From positions 1-64,000 of the forward strand of contig NZ_LZMC01000038.1 of NCBI RefSeq assembly GCF_001668615.1: 64,000 bases of DNA, given 5' to 3'. This document shows positions 55,126 through 62,660 of this stretch, in pieces. A program made the translations under genes and the position numbers. The first letter of the stretch is position 1, and every line of letters starts with the position of its first letter. Below the pieces are notes generated by a model, which searched no databases, had not been told where the DNA came from, and saw only the letters and a program-made list of their open reading frames with translations. The DNA is from Mycobacterium sp. 1274761.0 (GTDB lineage: Bacteria; Actinomycetota; Actinomycetes; Mycobacteriales; Mycobacteriaceae).

Positions 55126-55548
55126 TCAGGCCGGCGGGTAGACGCCCATCTGCTTGCCCTTGTCGGTCTGCCAGAAGATGTCGGCGATCTCGTCGATGGT
55201 CTTCAGCAGCTTCTCGGCGACGGCGGCGTCGAGTGACTTCTTGACGTCACCGGCGCCGTGCACGCCCTCCCAGAACAACTGGTGCAGGTTCGGGAACTGT
55301 TCGAAGTGGTCCTTGGTGAAGAAGTCGGCCCACAGCACCATCAGGTGATGCTTGACCTCCTCGGCCTGGCGCTCCTTGATGATGATCGCGCGGGCCTTGA
55401 AATGGTCGTCGTCTGAGTCGTGGTACTTCTGGATCGTCTTCAGGCACGACAGCGCCTCGATCTTGGCCTGGGCCGGATCATAGACACCGCAGTACAGGTC
55501 GCAGTGGGCATGGGCTTCAGTGGCGTTGGAGAAGAGTCGATGCAGCAT
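55126..55548 (-). CDS. sodN: Nickel superoxide dismutase SodN
   Basis: A 140-residue precursor of the nickel enzyme that converts superoxide to oxygen and peroxide. A 14-residue leader (MLHRLFSNATEAHA) precedes the mature N-terminus HCDLYCGVYDPAQA, which is the nickel hook: His1, Cys2 and Cys6 are present. Tyr replaces the usual Pro at mature position 5. The rest (KHHLMVLWADFF, FPNLHQLFWEGVHGAGDVK) matches the four-helix bundle; mature length is 126. The maturation protease gene sodX is divergent next door. In M. tuberculosis the unrelated Fe enzyme SodA is encoded at this place. Confidence 0.95.
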   Translation of the reverse strand: MLHRLFSNATEAHAHCDLYCGVYDPAQAKIEALSCLKTIQKYHDSDDDHFKARAIIIKERQAEEVKHHLMVLWADFFTKDHFEQFPNLHQLFWEGVHGAGDVKKSLDAAVAEKLLKTIDEIADIFWQTDKGKQMGVYPPA

Positions 55549-55590
55549 GGCCCTAACCTACCCTTCCACTGTGCGGTGCAACCATGCCCT
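55549..55590 (-). promoter_or_regulatory. Candidate sodN promoter overlapping the sodX start
   Basis: On the minus strand, TAGGTT lies about six bases before the sodN ATG, and TTGCAC about 15 bases farther upstream could be a -35 box. The mRNA would be leaderless. It lies inside the first codons of the divergent sodX gene, so both promoters must be packed into about 60 bases. Confidence 0.35.
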
Positions 55591-55912
55591 TCGCCTTCGG
55601 CCGCTACGGACATTCCGGGTGGTCGACGAGTCCATGCGCCCGGCGCTCGATCCCGGCGACGGCTTGGTGGCCCTGCGGGGCGGGCGCCTGCGGCGGGGGC
55701 AGTTGCGGGTGTTCCGGGACCCGCGGAAGTCGAGCCGCTGGCTCATCAAGCGCGTCGGCGATGTCTACGGCCGCGGCCGAGGCGCGATATTCGAAGCGCG
55801 CTCGGACAATTCACGCGCGGCCGGGGCGGCGGACTCCCACGAATTCGGTTGGGTGCCCGCGGCCGGTTCCTACCGCGTGGTGTGGACGGTGAAGACGAAA
55901 ATCGCGCCCTAA
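55571..55912 (+). CDS. sodX: SodX, nickel superoxide dismutase maturation protease (S24/S26 type)
   Basis: A 113-residue signal-peptidase-like protease that removes the SodN leader so that His1 can bind nickel. The catalytic Ser is in DESMRPALDPGD and the Lys in RWLIKRVGD; both boxes and the later SDNSRAAGAADS segment match the small S26-like family found beside sodN. No membrane anchor is seen. The GTG at 55571 leaves 22 bases to the sodN start. An ATG at 55547 would start inside the sodN start codon and add eight residues; this is less likely. Divergent pairing with sodN supports the assignment. Confidence 0.88.
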   Translation: MRCNHALRLRPLRTFRVVDESMRPALDPGDGLVALRGGRLRRGQLRVFRDPRKSSRWLIKRVGDVYGRGRGAIFEARSDNSRAAGAADSHEFGWVPAAGSYRVVWTVKTKIAP

Positions 55913-56014
55913 CCGCCGTGTTCCGCTTGCGACCAGGTTTGACCTGCCCCATTCTGGTCAAATCGATCCACAGCCGTGTCGGGTAACCGAACACCGTAGG
56001 CGCGGAGGCATGAG

Positions 56015-56548
56015 ATGGAGATGGGCTCAGGTCGGGCGATCGAGATCGCGCCCTTCCATTCGCGCGGTTCACTCAAGGGATTCGTGGTGTCCGGTCGTTG
56101 GCCGGACTCGACCAAGGAGTGGGCACAGGTCTTGAAGGTCGCCGTGCGCGTCGCCTCGCTCCCCGGATTGCTGGCCACCACAACGATTTTCGGCGCCCGC
56201 GAAGAGCTGCCGGATTCCCCCGAGCCCGGTACCGTCGGCCTTGTCGTGGCCGAAGGCCCCGTCGTCGGCGAGAACGCGGTTGCGCCAGGGCATTTCGCTG
56301 AGCACCAACCGCCCGCGCTGCTGATGCTGCATCCGCCGTCGGAGACCACGCCGTCGTTGCCGGAGTGCTCGGGCGCCGCCTCGGGCTGCGTGCTGCTGCC
56401 GGGTCTACCGCACCTCGGGCTCGAACACCGGGCCGCATGGGTGGAGGCCGAATCGGACGGCACGGTCACCTCGATGGTGAGCCGGGTCGGCATCGATCCG
56501 ATCAGCGATCCCGACACCGCCATCCTGGCAATGCTGCTCGCCGCCTAG
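56015..56548 (+). CDS. Conserved hypothetical protein (Rv3847 homologue)
   Basis: A 177-residue soluble protein without recognised motifs, signal or membrane helix. It begins MEMGSGRAIEIAPFHSRGSLKGFVVSGRWPDSTKEWAQVLKVA-type sequence and has a Pro/Ser-rich middle (HPPSETTPSLPECSG). Identified from memory of the gene next to sodA in M. tuberculosis. It lies 102 bases after sodX on the same strand. Function unknown; its constant place beside either type of superoxide dismutase gene may be only synteny. Confidence 0.8.
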   Translation: MEMGSGRAIEIAPFHSRGSLKGFVVSGRWPDSTKEWAQVLKVAVRVASLPGLLATTTIFGAREELPDSPEPGTVGLVVAEGPVVGENAVAPGHFAEHQPPALLMLHPPSETTPSLPECSGAASGCVLLPGLPHLGLEHRAAWVEAESDGTVTSMVSRVGIDPISDPDTAILAMLLAA

Positions 56549-56993
56549 CGCGACAGCAAAAGCGACGACAAGACGGGCGGCAACAGCGGCAGCAATGCCG
56601 GGCGCCTGCGGCTGGCAATCGCCGCAGTGGCGCCGACCCCCGCGCGCGCATGAGCTGATCCGAGAGGGTATGAATCCAGCAAACATTCTGACTCGCTATT
56701 GTGCTGGGCCGACTCGTTGCCCGGAGCTGTCGAAATCGACCGCTGGCCAGTGGGCGCGGACCTCGGAGCTAAGAGTCTGGAACGCCTCGGTCGGAATTTG
56801 CTTGACCACAACTTGAGACATCCTTGCGATATAGTCCAAACCCGCTGCTTATTGCACTATCGAGGGCCCCGGCAAAACAGCTGGGTTAACTTTTCCGTGG
56901 TTTGCACTTGGTTGTTGGCACAACTCTCGCTACGATGATCAGCAAATACGCCGCCTAGAAAAATCGCTCTTGCCAGCAGTGGAGGTCAAATCG
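56549..56993. other. Non-coding region upstream of espR
   Basis: About 445 bases without a convincing gene. The first 100 bases are GC-rich and may be a decayed coding tail; nothing recognisable was found in any frame. The remaining part is AT-richer (for example around 56810-56940), which fits the long regulatory leader of espR. In M. tuberculosis a further gene (Rv3848) lies in this interval; it is absent here. Confidence 0.65.
56908..56936 (+). promoter_or_regulatory. Candidate espR promoter
   Basis: TTGGTT (56908-56913) and TACGAT (56931-56936) are 17 bases apart, giving a start near 56943 and a leader of about 50 bases. The short inverted repeat GTTGT-TGGC-ACAAC (56911-56924) and a TTTGCAC element (56901-56907) lie in it; EspR binds sites of the TTTGC type, so self-control is possible. 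Confidence 0.4.
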
Positions 56994-57392
56994 ATGAGCA
57001 AGACGTTCTCCGCCCGCCTAAACCGCCTGTTCGACACGGTTTACCCGCCCGGGCGAGGCCCTCACACGTCGGCGGAGGTGATCGCGGCTCTCAAGGCGGA
57101 GGGCATCACCATGTCGGCTCCGTACCTCTCTCAGCTGCGTTCAGGCAACCGTACGAATCCATCGGCAGCCACCATGGCAGCGCTTGCCAACTTCTTCCGG
57201 ATCAAGCCGGCTTACTTCACCGACGACGAGTACTACGAGAAGCTGGACAAGGAATTGACCTGGCTGGCCAACATGCGTGACGAGGGCGTCCGCCGTATTG
57301 CGGCAAGGACGGTCGGCCTATCCGCTGAAGCGCAACAGGACATTGTCCAAAAGGTCGACGAACTGCGCCGCAGGGAACACCTCGACGATTAG
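56994..57392 (+). CDS. espR: Nucleoid-associated regulator EspR
   Basis: A 132-residue DNA-binding protein, the same length as in M. tuberculosis. The N-terminal helix-turn-helix region (HTSAEVIAALKAEGITMSAPYLSQLRSGNRTNPS) is almost identical, and the C-terminal dimer domain differs more (RTVGLSAEAQQDIVQKVDELRRREH). EspR is an atypical XRE-type regulator that controls espACD and many cell-wall genes and bridges DNA. The ATG at 56994, behind GGAGG (56981-56985), fits the reference start. A hairpin lies 22 bases after the stop, between it and the convergent membrane protein gene. Confidence 0.96.
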   Translation: MSKTFSARLNRLFDTVYPPGRGPHTSAEVIAALKAEGITMSAPYLSQLRSGNRTNPSAATMAALANFFRIKPAYFTDDEYYEKLDKELTWLANMRDEGVRRIAARTVGLSAEAQQDIVQKVDELRRREHLDD

Positions 57393-57413
57393 CCCGCGGG
57401 GCGTCTCAACGCG

Positions 57414-57437
57414 ACCCCCGGCGAAGTAACCGGGGGT
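57414..57437. terminator. Bidirectional hairpin terminator between espR and the MAB_1171c-like gene
   Basis: ACCCCCGG (57414-57421) pairs with CCGGGGGT (57430-57437) around an eight-base loop, in the short gap between two convergent genes. There is no U-tract. Confidence 0.7.
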
Positions 57438-57443
57438 TCACCC

Positions 57444-58625
57444 TCAGGTTCCGGCGTCGACACCCGCCCTTTCCAGGTCCCGGTACTGCTTAGCGATGGC
57501 AAGAATCCACTCCCGGTCTGAGTAGGTGGTTGGCTGGCGCAACCAGCCCAGGCCGGGAAACAGCGCACGCTTGGTTTCCGCGTCCGTTTCGCCGCGGCCC
57601 GCGTAGATCCACTCCGCCACCGCGTGCGCCTGCTCTTCAGGTTCCACGTCGGGCGGCTCGACGTCGGACAAGTCGGTGATCTCAGCATCGAGGTCACTGT
57701 CGAGGTCCCGCTCGGCCGACGCGCCGGACGACTCGACGCGGTGGCGCAGCGCGGCGTCAGCGGCCGTCGCCTCCAAAAACAGCGCATCGGAGATCAGCGA
57801 CATCCGCTCGGCCACCCGGAACACCAGCGGGCCCCTGGGACGCACCCCGATTCCGACGTCGGGATGCCGCTGGCCGAGTTCGTCGAGCAGCGGCTGGATC
57901 ATCCGCAGCTCGCGCCGCGCCCCGAACCAGTCCTCAACGCTGGGCAGCAGTGAGCCCGCGGCCACCACCACCATGGCGCAGCCCAACAGGGTGGCCGCCG
58001 CGCCGACACCGACGAATTGGGTGGTGCCGACGGCCCTCAGGAAGAAGAACGCACTGGCGAGCACGATCAGCACGATGCCGACAGTGAACACGAACAGGGC
58101 CCGGCCGCGGCGGGTGCGGTTCGAGTGACGCATGCCGGCCCACGACACCAGCGTCAGCGCCAGAAGCACATACAGCAGCGGCAGCAGCCAGGACGACGCG
58201 GTCCCGCTCGAGCCCAGGTTGCGCCGCAGGTACTCATCGGGCGACATCTCCGGCTGGTGGCCCGCCGCGAAGAACGCGACGAGCGTGGCAACGGCGATGA
58301 CAACCGCAATGGCGTACTGCGCCAGCGCGATACGGCGAAGCGTGGCGGGTTTACGCGGCGAGGAGACCGTGGTGATCATCACGCAGCTGCCCGCCGCGCA
58401 GGCGACGAGTGCGACCTGGCTGAGCGCCATCGACACGTTGGGCCACTGCAGCAGGGTGTCCAGCAGCAGCGTCAGCGGTTGCCAGTTGAGCGCGGCCACC
58501 ATTCCCAGGCTGCCCAGCGCCAGGATCATCGCGGTGCTCACCAGCGACTGTTTGTTGACCAGGGCCCAACCGATGCGCAGGCCGGTAGCAAGTCCGAGCA
58601 GACCGGCGATGACCCAGATGATCAA
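57444..58625 (-). CDS. MAB_1171c-like polytopic membrane protein
   Basis: A 393-residue protein: about seven or eight hydrophobic helices in the first 230 residues and a cytosolic C-terminal domain of about 160 residues (RRELRMIQPLLDELGQRHPDVG, RVAERMSLISDALFLEA, DREWILAIAKQYRDLE). It resembles the putative transporter family MAB_1171c that often follows an ImmA/IrrE protease gene in actinobacteria (recollection). The TTG at 58625 overlaps the protease stop (TTGA) and is the only start near the first helix, IIWVIAGLLGLATG; the longer open frame upstream is the out-of-frame reading of the protease gene. Function unknown. Confidence 0.8.
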   Translation of the reverse strand: MIIWVIAGLLGLATGLRIGWALVNKQSLVSTAMILALGSLGMVAALNWQPLTLLLDTLLQWPNVSMALSQVALVACAAGSCVMITTVSSPRKPATLRRIALAQYAIAVVIAVATLVAFFAAGHQPEMSPDEYLRRNLGSSGTASSWLLPLLYVLLALTLVSWAGMRHSNRTRRGRALFVFTVGIVLIVLASAFFFLRAVGTTQFVGVGAAATLLGCAMVVVAAGSLLPSVEDWFGARRELRMIQPLLDELGQRHPDVGIGVRPRGPLVFRVAERMSLISDALFLEATAADAALRHRVESSGASAERDLDSDLDAEITDLSDVEPPDVEPEEQAHAVAEWIYAGRGETDAETKRALFPGLGWLRQPTTYSDREWILAIAKQYRDLERAGVDAGT

Positions 58626-59113
58626 CCAAACGCCTCTCCGAGCCGAACCTGCACGATCGAGGAGCGGTCGGAGGGCAACCTGCCCAGGCGGTAGATGAGC
58701 AGCGCTGCGAAGTCCTCGGCCTCCTGCTCGGCGTCTTCGCCGCTCGGTCCCATGCAGCCAGTTCGCTGGTTGAGCATGTACCCGATCAGCTCGGAGCTGG
58801 CGACTTCGGTTTCCTCGCGGGCGGCTTGCACCACCGGGATGCCTTCGTGGCCCAGCACCAGGTGCCCGAGTTCGTGGGCCAACGTGCGGTCCCAGGCCGG
58901 CAGGCCTTTCTGGATCAGGAACACGTCCCGGTCGGCGTACTGGCGCCACTGGCCGCAGACGCCGGGCGGCAGGTCCGCCGTCTTCAATTCGATCGGCCGC
59001 TTGCGGTCCTCGCTGACCGCGTCGACGAGACGTGGCAGCGAGATCTCACCGCGTCGCGGCGCGAGATCCAATACCGCGCCGACGGCGCGGGTAACCCGAC
59101 GGCTCGCTGGCAT
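58622..59113 (-). CDS. ImmA/IrrE-family metalloprotease
   Basis: A 163-residue protein with the zinc motif HELGH (His80, Glu81, His84) in RTLAHELGHLVLGHEG, and a following Glu-rich helix (EDAEQEAEDFAALLIYRLGRL) that brings the third ligand, as in ImmA/IrrE. ImmA-type proteases cut XRE-family repressors. The only XRE-type regulator close by is EspR, on the opposite strand. The ATG at 59113 is preceded by a strong GAGAGGGGGG site. Its stop overlaps the start of the membrane protein gene, so they form a unit. Cytosolic; substrate unknown. Confidence 0.87.
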   Translation of the reverse strand: MPASRRVTRAVGAVLDLAPRRGEISLPRLVDAVSEDRKRPIELKTADLPPGVCGQWRQYADRDVFLIQKGLPAWDRTLAHELGHLVLGHEGIPVVQAAREETEVASSELIGYMLNQRTGCMGPSGEDAEQEAEDFAALLIYRLGRLPSDRSSIVQVRLGEAFG

Positions 59114-59177
59114 ATGCCCCCCTCTCGACGTAATCCACTATGCGCCGCCCAGTCTTGTGATGGGGCGGTTTGTCCTA

Positions 59178-60074
59178 CTACCTCATGAAGCGAGCCGAGC
59201 CGCCGGTCCGAACGGCATGACCCGCCCTTGCTTGCCGGTATCCCATCAGGCCGCCGGCGCCGGTCAACACCAGAATGCCGACGACGCCCGGCACAGCCAA
59301 GGCCGCCACCTGCGGCAACCCCGCGCCGCGCAGATACTCGCTGTACCCGACCCGATAGGTGGAATGTGATGACGCGGCAGCGCTGCCCACATTGGCCGGC
59401 GGCGGGATCCGTCCGGCGGGCGGCTGCGCGGACATGGCTCTCGGCGCCGTCGGCGGCCCGGCCACTGGGCCTGCGCCGCGCGCACCCACGCCGAGACCGA
59501 GAGGCGGTGCGACGATCACCGGTAGAGCGATCGGGGCGGCCGGTCCGACGGGCGCGACAGCGACGGCGTTCGCGCCCGCGTCGAGCGCAGCGGTGTCGCC
59601 CGGCTGGCTGGGGTTCAGCTGATCAGGCAGCACCATGTCGGGAACGCGCGGCGGCGTGTATCGCGGAAGCGCGACAGCCGCACCCCCGCCACCACCCCCA
59701 CCACCGCCAGCGCTCTGCGGCGGCGGTGGAGTCTCGCCCGGCGGCTGGTCGTCGCCATCGCCGGGACACGGCGGCTTGGTGGTCTCTTTGGTGGGGGTGC
59801 CCTGCGGAGGACGACCGTTGCCCCAGCGGGGATGGCGGGGCAGCTCACTAACCGACTCACTGTCGCTGCCGCCGGCTTTGACGTCGAACGCGGGCCGGAC
59901 CGCATCGGCGACGGTGTCTTTATCGCTGTCTTTATCGCCCTTGTCGTGGTCGGAGCCGGCCTCACCATGGCTGTGACCGGGCTCCGCAATCGCCATCGCG
60001 CCACCGGCACCGGCGAGGAACAGGCCAGACGCTACGAGGCATGCGGACGCGGCTACACGGACACGCGAAGCCAC
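59178..60074 (-). CDS. Secreted Pro/Gly-rich protein with His/Asp-rich N-terminus and C-terminal anchor
   Basis: A 298-residue low-complexity protein. The signal peptide (VASRVRVAASACLVASGLFL to AMAIAEPG) is followed by a short metal-ligand-like stretch (HSHGEAGSDHDKGDKDSDKD). A Pro-rich region with a nine-glycine run comes next, then Ala/Val/Pro sequence, and a C-terminal membrane helix (VAALAVPGVVGILVLTGAGGLMGYRQA) with a basic end (RTGGSARFMR). This sortase-like or tail-anchored layout suggests a wall-spanning surface protein. GTG at 60074 gives a clean signal peptide; GTG at 60137 (leaderless context, TACTGT) would add 21 residues. Function unknown. Confidence 0.7.
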   Translation of the reverse strand: MASRVRVAASACLVASGLFLAGAGGAMAIAEPGHSHGEAGSDHDKGDKDSDKDTVADAVRPAFDVKAGGSDSESVSELPRHPRWGNGRPPQGTPTKETTKPPCPGDGDDQPPGETPPPPQSAGGGGGGGGGAAVALPRYTPPRVPDMVLPDQLNPSQPGDTAALDAGANAVAVAPVGPAAPIALPVIVAPPLGLGVGARGAGPVAGPPTAPRAMSAQPPAGRIPPPANVGSAAASSHSTYRVGYSEYLRGAGLPQVAALAVPGVVGILVLTGAGGLMGYRQARAGHAVRTGGSARFMR

Positions 60075-60286
60075 CCGGTCACCACCTCTCGAGACTCCGC
60101 CCCCCAACGAAATCAACCGCTGCGACAATCGTCGCACAGGGGCACAGTAGCGTTTGCTAGTGGATCGCACCATACGCCGAAAGGGGCACGCAAGCGCCCG
60201 CCGCGATGCAGGCGATAGTGTTGTGCTGCGCCATCGCATGAACCGATGGCCAGATGCCGACGAGATGACGGGGAAGGCGGCCGGGT

Positions 60287-60943
60287 ATGGCCCTGTTCAA
60301 GCGACGCAAAAGCCGCGCTACTCGGCGAGCTGAGGCCCGTGCCATCAAGGCCAAGGCGAAGCTGGAAGCCAAGCTTGCGGCGAAGAACGAGAACCGTCGC
60401 ATCAAGGCCGCACACAAGGCCGAGACCAAGGCGCTCAAGGCTCAGCTACGGGCGCAGCGGGAGAGCGACAAGAATGCGCTGAAGGTTGCTGAAGCCGAGC
60501 TCAAGGCGGTTCGGGAAGGCAAGCTGCTGTCGCCGACGCGCATTCGCCGCACGCTGACCGTCACCCGGTTGCTCGCCCCTATCGCGGTGCCGCTGGCCTA
60601 CCGCGCCGCGATCGCTGCACGCGGATTCCTCGACCAACGGCGGGCAGACCAGCTGGGTGTGCCGCTCAGCCAGCTCGGCCAATTCTCAGGCCACGGGGCT
60701 GCGTTGTCGGCCCGCATCGCAGGCGCCGAGCAGACGCTGCGCCAGGTAGCCGACAAGAAGCCGAAGGATGCCGAGACGAAGCAGTTCGTCGCCGCCATCA
60801 CCGACCGGCTGACCGATCTTTCGGCGGCCGTCACCGCCGCGGAGCACATGCCGTCGGCCAAGCGGCGCACCGCGCACAGTTCGATCTCCCAGCAGCTCGA
60901 CGGCATCGAAGCCGATCTGATGGCCCGCCTCGGCGTGGCCTGA
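60287..60943 (+). CDS. Conserved Lys/Ala-rich protein (Rv3850 homologue)
   Basis: A 218-residue protein. The first 80 residues are a highly charged helix with repeated Ala-Lys (FKRRKSRATRRAEARAIKAKAKLEAKLAAKN), likely a coiled coil able to contact nucleic acid or membrane. A hydrophobic stretch (VTRLLAPIAVPLAYRAAIAARGF) and a helical C-terminal domain follow (LTDLSAAVTAAEHMPSAKRR). No enzymatic motif is seen. Identified by its place between espR and hns. The Rv3851 homologue starts seven bases later. Confidence 0.83.
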   Translation: MALFKRRKSRATRRAEARAIKAKAKLEAKLAAKNENRRIKAAHKAETKALKAQLRAQRESDKNALKVAEAELKAVREGKLLSPTRIRRTLTVTRLLAPIAVPLAYRAAIAARGFLDQRRADQLGVPLSQLGQFSGHGAALSARIAGAEQTLRQVADKKPKDAETKQFVAAITDRLTDLSAAVTAAEHMPSAKRRTAHSSISQQLDGIEADLMARLGVA

Positions 60944-60950
60944 CAACACC

Positions 60951-61472
60951 GTGCGAGCGCAGCCGACGACCACAGCGCCCCCTCTTCGGGGCACGGCGGC
61001 GGGGCTGCTGACCGCTGCCCTGGCCGTCGCCGCCCACGGCACCGCCGCGGGGGCCGCCCCCGCGGGCGCGGCCGTCGTTCTGCTGGTGGCGCTTTCCGCG
61101 ACGGTCGGCGGGCTCGCCGCGACCGTCTCCCACGCCGCGGACGTGCGCGTGCTGCTCGGGTTACTCGCGACCGCCCAGCTCGTCGGCCACGTGATGCTCG
61201 CCGGGGCGGGGCACCATCAGGCGGTGTCGCCGACCCCCTCGATGATGGCCGCACACGCCGTGGCCGTGGTCGCAGGCGCGGTGCTGATCGCCGCGGGCGA
61301 CCGGCTGTGCGGGGCGGTGTCACGTGCTGTCGGCGTCGCCACGCGCCCGGTCGCCGCGCCGATTCCGGGCATGACGGTCGTCGCCGCGAGCGCCGATCAG
61401 CCGTTGCGCTCGTCGCTGCTGCTCGCGACCTCGGTGTCGCATCGGGGTCCGCCGGTCAGCCGCGCCCGCTGA
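60951..61472 (+). CDS. His/Met-containing membrane protein (Rv3851-like)
   Basis: A 173-residue membrane protein with about four hydrophobic helices and short loops. Several His and Met residues cluster in or beside the helices (SHAADVRVLLGLLATAQLVGHVMLAGAGHHQ and SMMAAHAVAV), an arrangement that could bind copper. It lies 37 bases before the ycnI-copC-copD genes on the same strand, so it may belong to the copper module. M. tuberculosis Rv3851 is shorter (about 94 residues). The GTG at 60951 is the likely start. Function not shown. Confidence 0.7.
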   Translation: MRAQPTTTAPPLRGTAAGLLTAALAVAAHGTAAGAAPAGAAVVLLVALSATVGGLAATVSHAADVRVLLGLLATAQLVGHVMLAGAGHHQAVSPTPSMMAAHAVAVVAGAVLIAAGDRLCGAVSRAVGVATRPVAAPIPGMTVVAASADQPLRSSLLLATSVSHRGPPVSRAR

Positions 61473-61509
61473 CCGTCCGTTCCCCTATTCCACGAAAGCG
61501 ACATCTTCA

Positions 61510-62154
61510 ATGCGTTTCCCATCCATGGCGCCCAAACGCGCCCTCATCACCGTCGCCGGCGCGCTGACGATCGGCTTGGCGTGCGCGGCGCCCGCGGCGG
61601 CCCACGTCCGAGCCGAAGCCGACAATCCCACGCCGGGTAGCACCTCGGTGGTGACCTTCCGGGTTCCGGGTGAGTCCGAAACCGGTGCTGTGACAACCCA
61701 ATTGAGCGTCACCCTGCCGAATGTGGCATCGGCTCGCGCCGAAGTCATGCCCGGCTGGACCGCCAGCCTGGACCGCGATACCGCCGCCGGCACAGTCCGC
61801 TCGGTCACGTGGACGGCCGACCCGAAGACCGGCATCGCGTCGGACCAGTTCGCTCTGTTCCGGATCTCGGTGAAGTTGCCCGAGGGTGACAGCGTCGCCT
61901 TCCCGGCAACGCAGACCTATTCCGACGGCACCGTGGTGCGCTGGGACCAGCAGCCGCTGCCCGGGGGGCAGGAACCCGAACACCCCGCACCGGTGGTGAG
62001 CTTGACCGGCACGCCGGTGGGCGACGATCGCGAGATGACGGCGTCGAATGCCGCACGCACGGTGGACAACTCGGCCCGATGGCTCGCCGGTAGCGCGCTT
62101 GTGCTGGCCGCGGTCGGCATCGCCGCGGCGCTGCTCACGCGCAGGCGCACATGA
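61510..62154 (+). CDS. YcnI-type copper-binding protein (DUF1775)
   Basis: A 214-residue exported, membrane-anchored protein. A signal peptide ends at AAPAAA before HVRAEADNPTPGS, so the mature chain begins with His, the copper ligand of the YcnI family. The immunoglobulin-like domain contains TTQLSVTLPNV, VMPGWTASLDRD and ESETGAVTTQ features of DUF1775, and a C-terminal helix (SALVLAAVGIAAALL) with a basic tail holds it in the membrane. It probably hands copper to or from CopC/CopD. copC overlaps its stop by four bases. Confidence 0.9.
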   Translation: MRFPSMAPKRALITVAGALTIGLACAAPAAAHVRAEADNPTPGSTSVVTFRVPGESETGAVTTQLSVTLPNVASARAEVMPGWTASLDRDTAAGTVRSVTWTADPKTGIASDQFALFRISVKLPEGDSVAFPATQTYSDGTVVRWDQQPLPGGQEPEHPAPVVSLTGTPVGDDREMTASNAARTVDNSARWLAGSALVLAAVGIAAALLTRRRT

Positions 62155-62660
62155 TCCGTTCGGTCCGGTTCGCGTTCATCACCGCCCTCGTGGCGGCGAT
62201 GGCGCTTGCCGGTGCGCCCGTAGCGGCCGCGCACGCCGCCCGGATCGCGACCGACCCCGCCGACAATGCCGCGCTGACGCAGGGCCCGCCACGGGTCAGC
62301 GCGACGTTCAACGAGGCGTTGCAGCCGCAGTTCGCTGCGATGACCGTCGTCGGTCCCGACAAGAACCTGTGGTCGACGGGTGACGCGCGGGTGGCCGGTG
62401 CCGTGATCACCGTCGACGTGCGGCCGCTTGGCCCGGCGGGCACCTACACGGTGAACTACCGGGTGACTTCGGCCGACGGTCATCCGGTGTCGGGTTCGTG
62501 GACGTTCCGGCTCACAGCGGCGGGCACCGGCACGCCCGGTCCGCCGGCGGCTCAGCCGGCCGACACCGGTGACGGCGGAATTCCGGTGTGGCCGTTCCTG
62601 ATTGCGGGTGCACTGATCATCGGCGGCGCCACCGCATGGACGGCGCGGCGCAAGCCGTGA
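62151..62660 (+). CDS. CopC-type periplasmic copper-binding protein
   Basis: A 169-residue CopC homologue. The signal peptide ends in AAA before HAARIATDPADN, so the mature N-terminal His can ligate Cu(II). The beta-sandwich signatures PPRVSATFNEAL and YTVNYRVTSADGHPVSGSWTFRL include the second His. A Pro-rich linker and a C-terminal helix (WPFLIAGALIIGGATAW) anchor it, unlike the soluble CopC of proteobacteria. The ATG overlaps the ycnI stop and its own stop overlaps copD (GTGA), so the three are translationally coupled. Confidence 0.9.
   Translation: MIRSVRFAFITALVAAMALAGAPVAAAHAARIATDPADNAALTQGPPRVSATFNEALQPQFAAMTVVGPDKNLWSTGDARVAGAVITVDVRPLGPAGTYTVNYRVTSADGHPVSGSWTFRLTAAGTGTPGPPAAQPADTGDGGIPVWPFLIAGALIIGGATAWTARRKP

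Noticed and set aside
58626..58949. An N-terminal extension of the MAB_1171c-like protein by about 108 residues
   Set aside because: The extension is the out-of-frame reading of the ImmA/IrrE gene and is Arg/Pro/Gly-rich; the TTG at 58625 precedes the first membrane helix and overlaps the protease stop.
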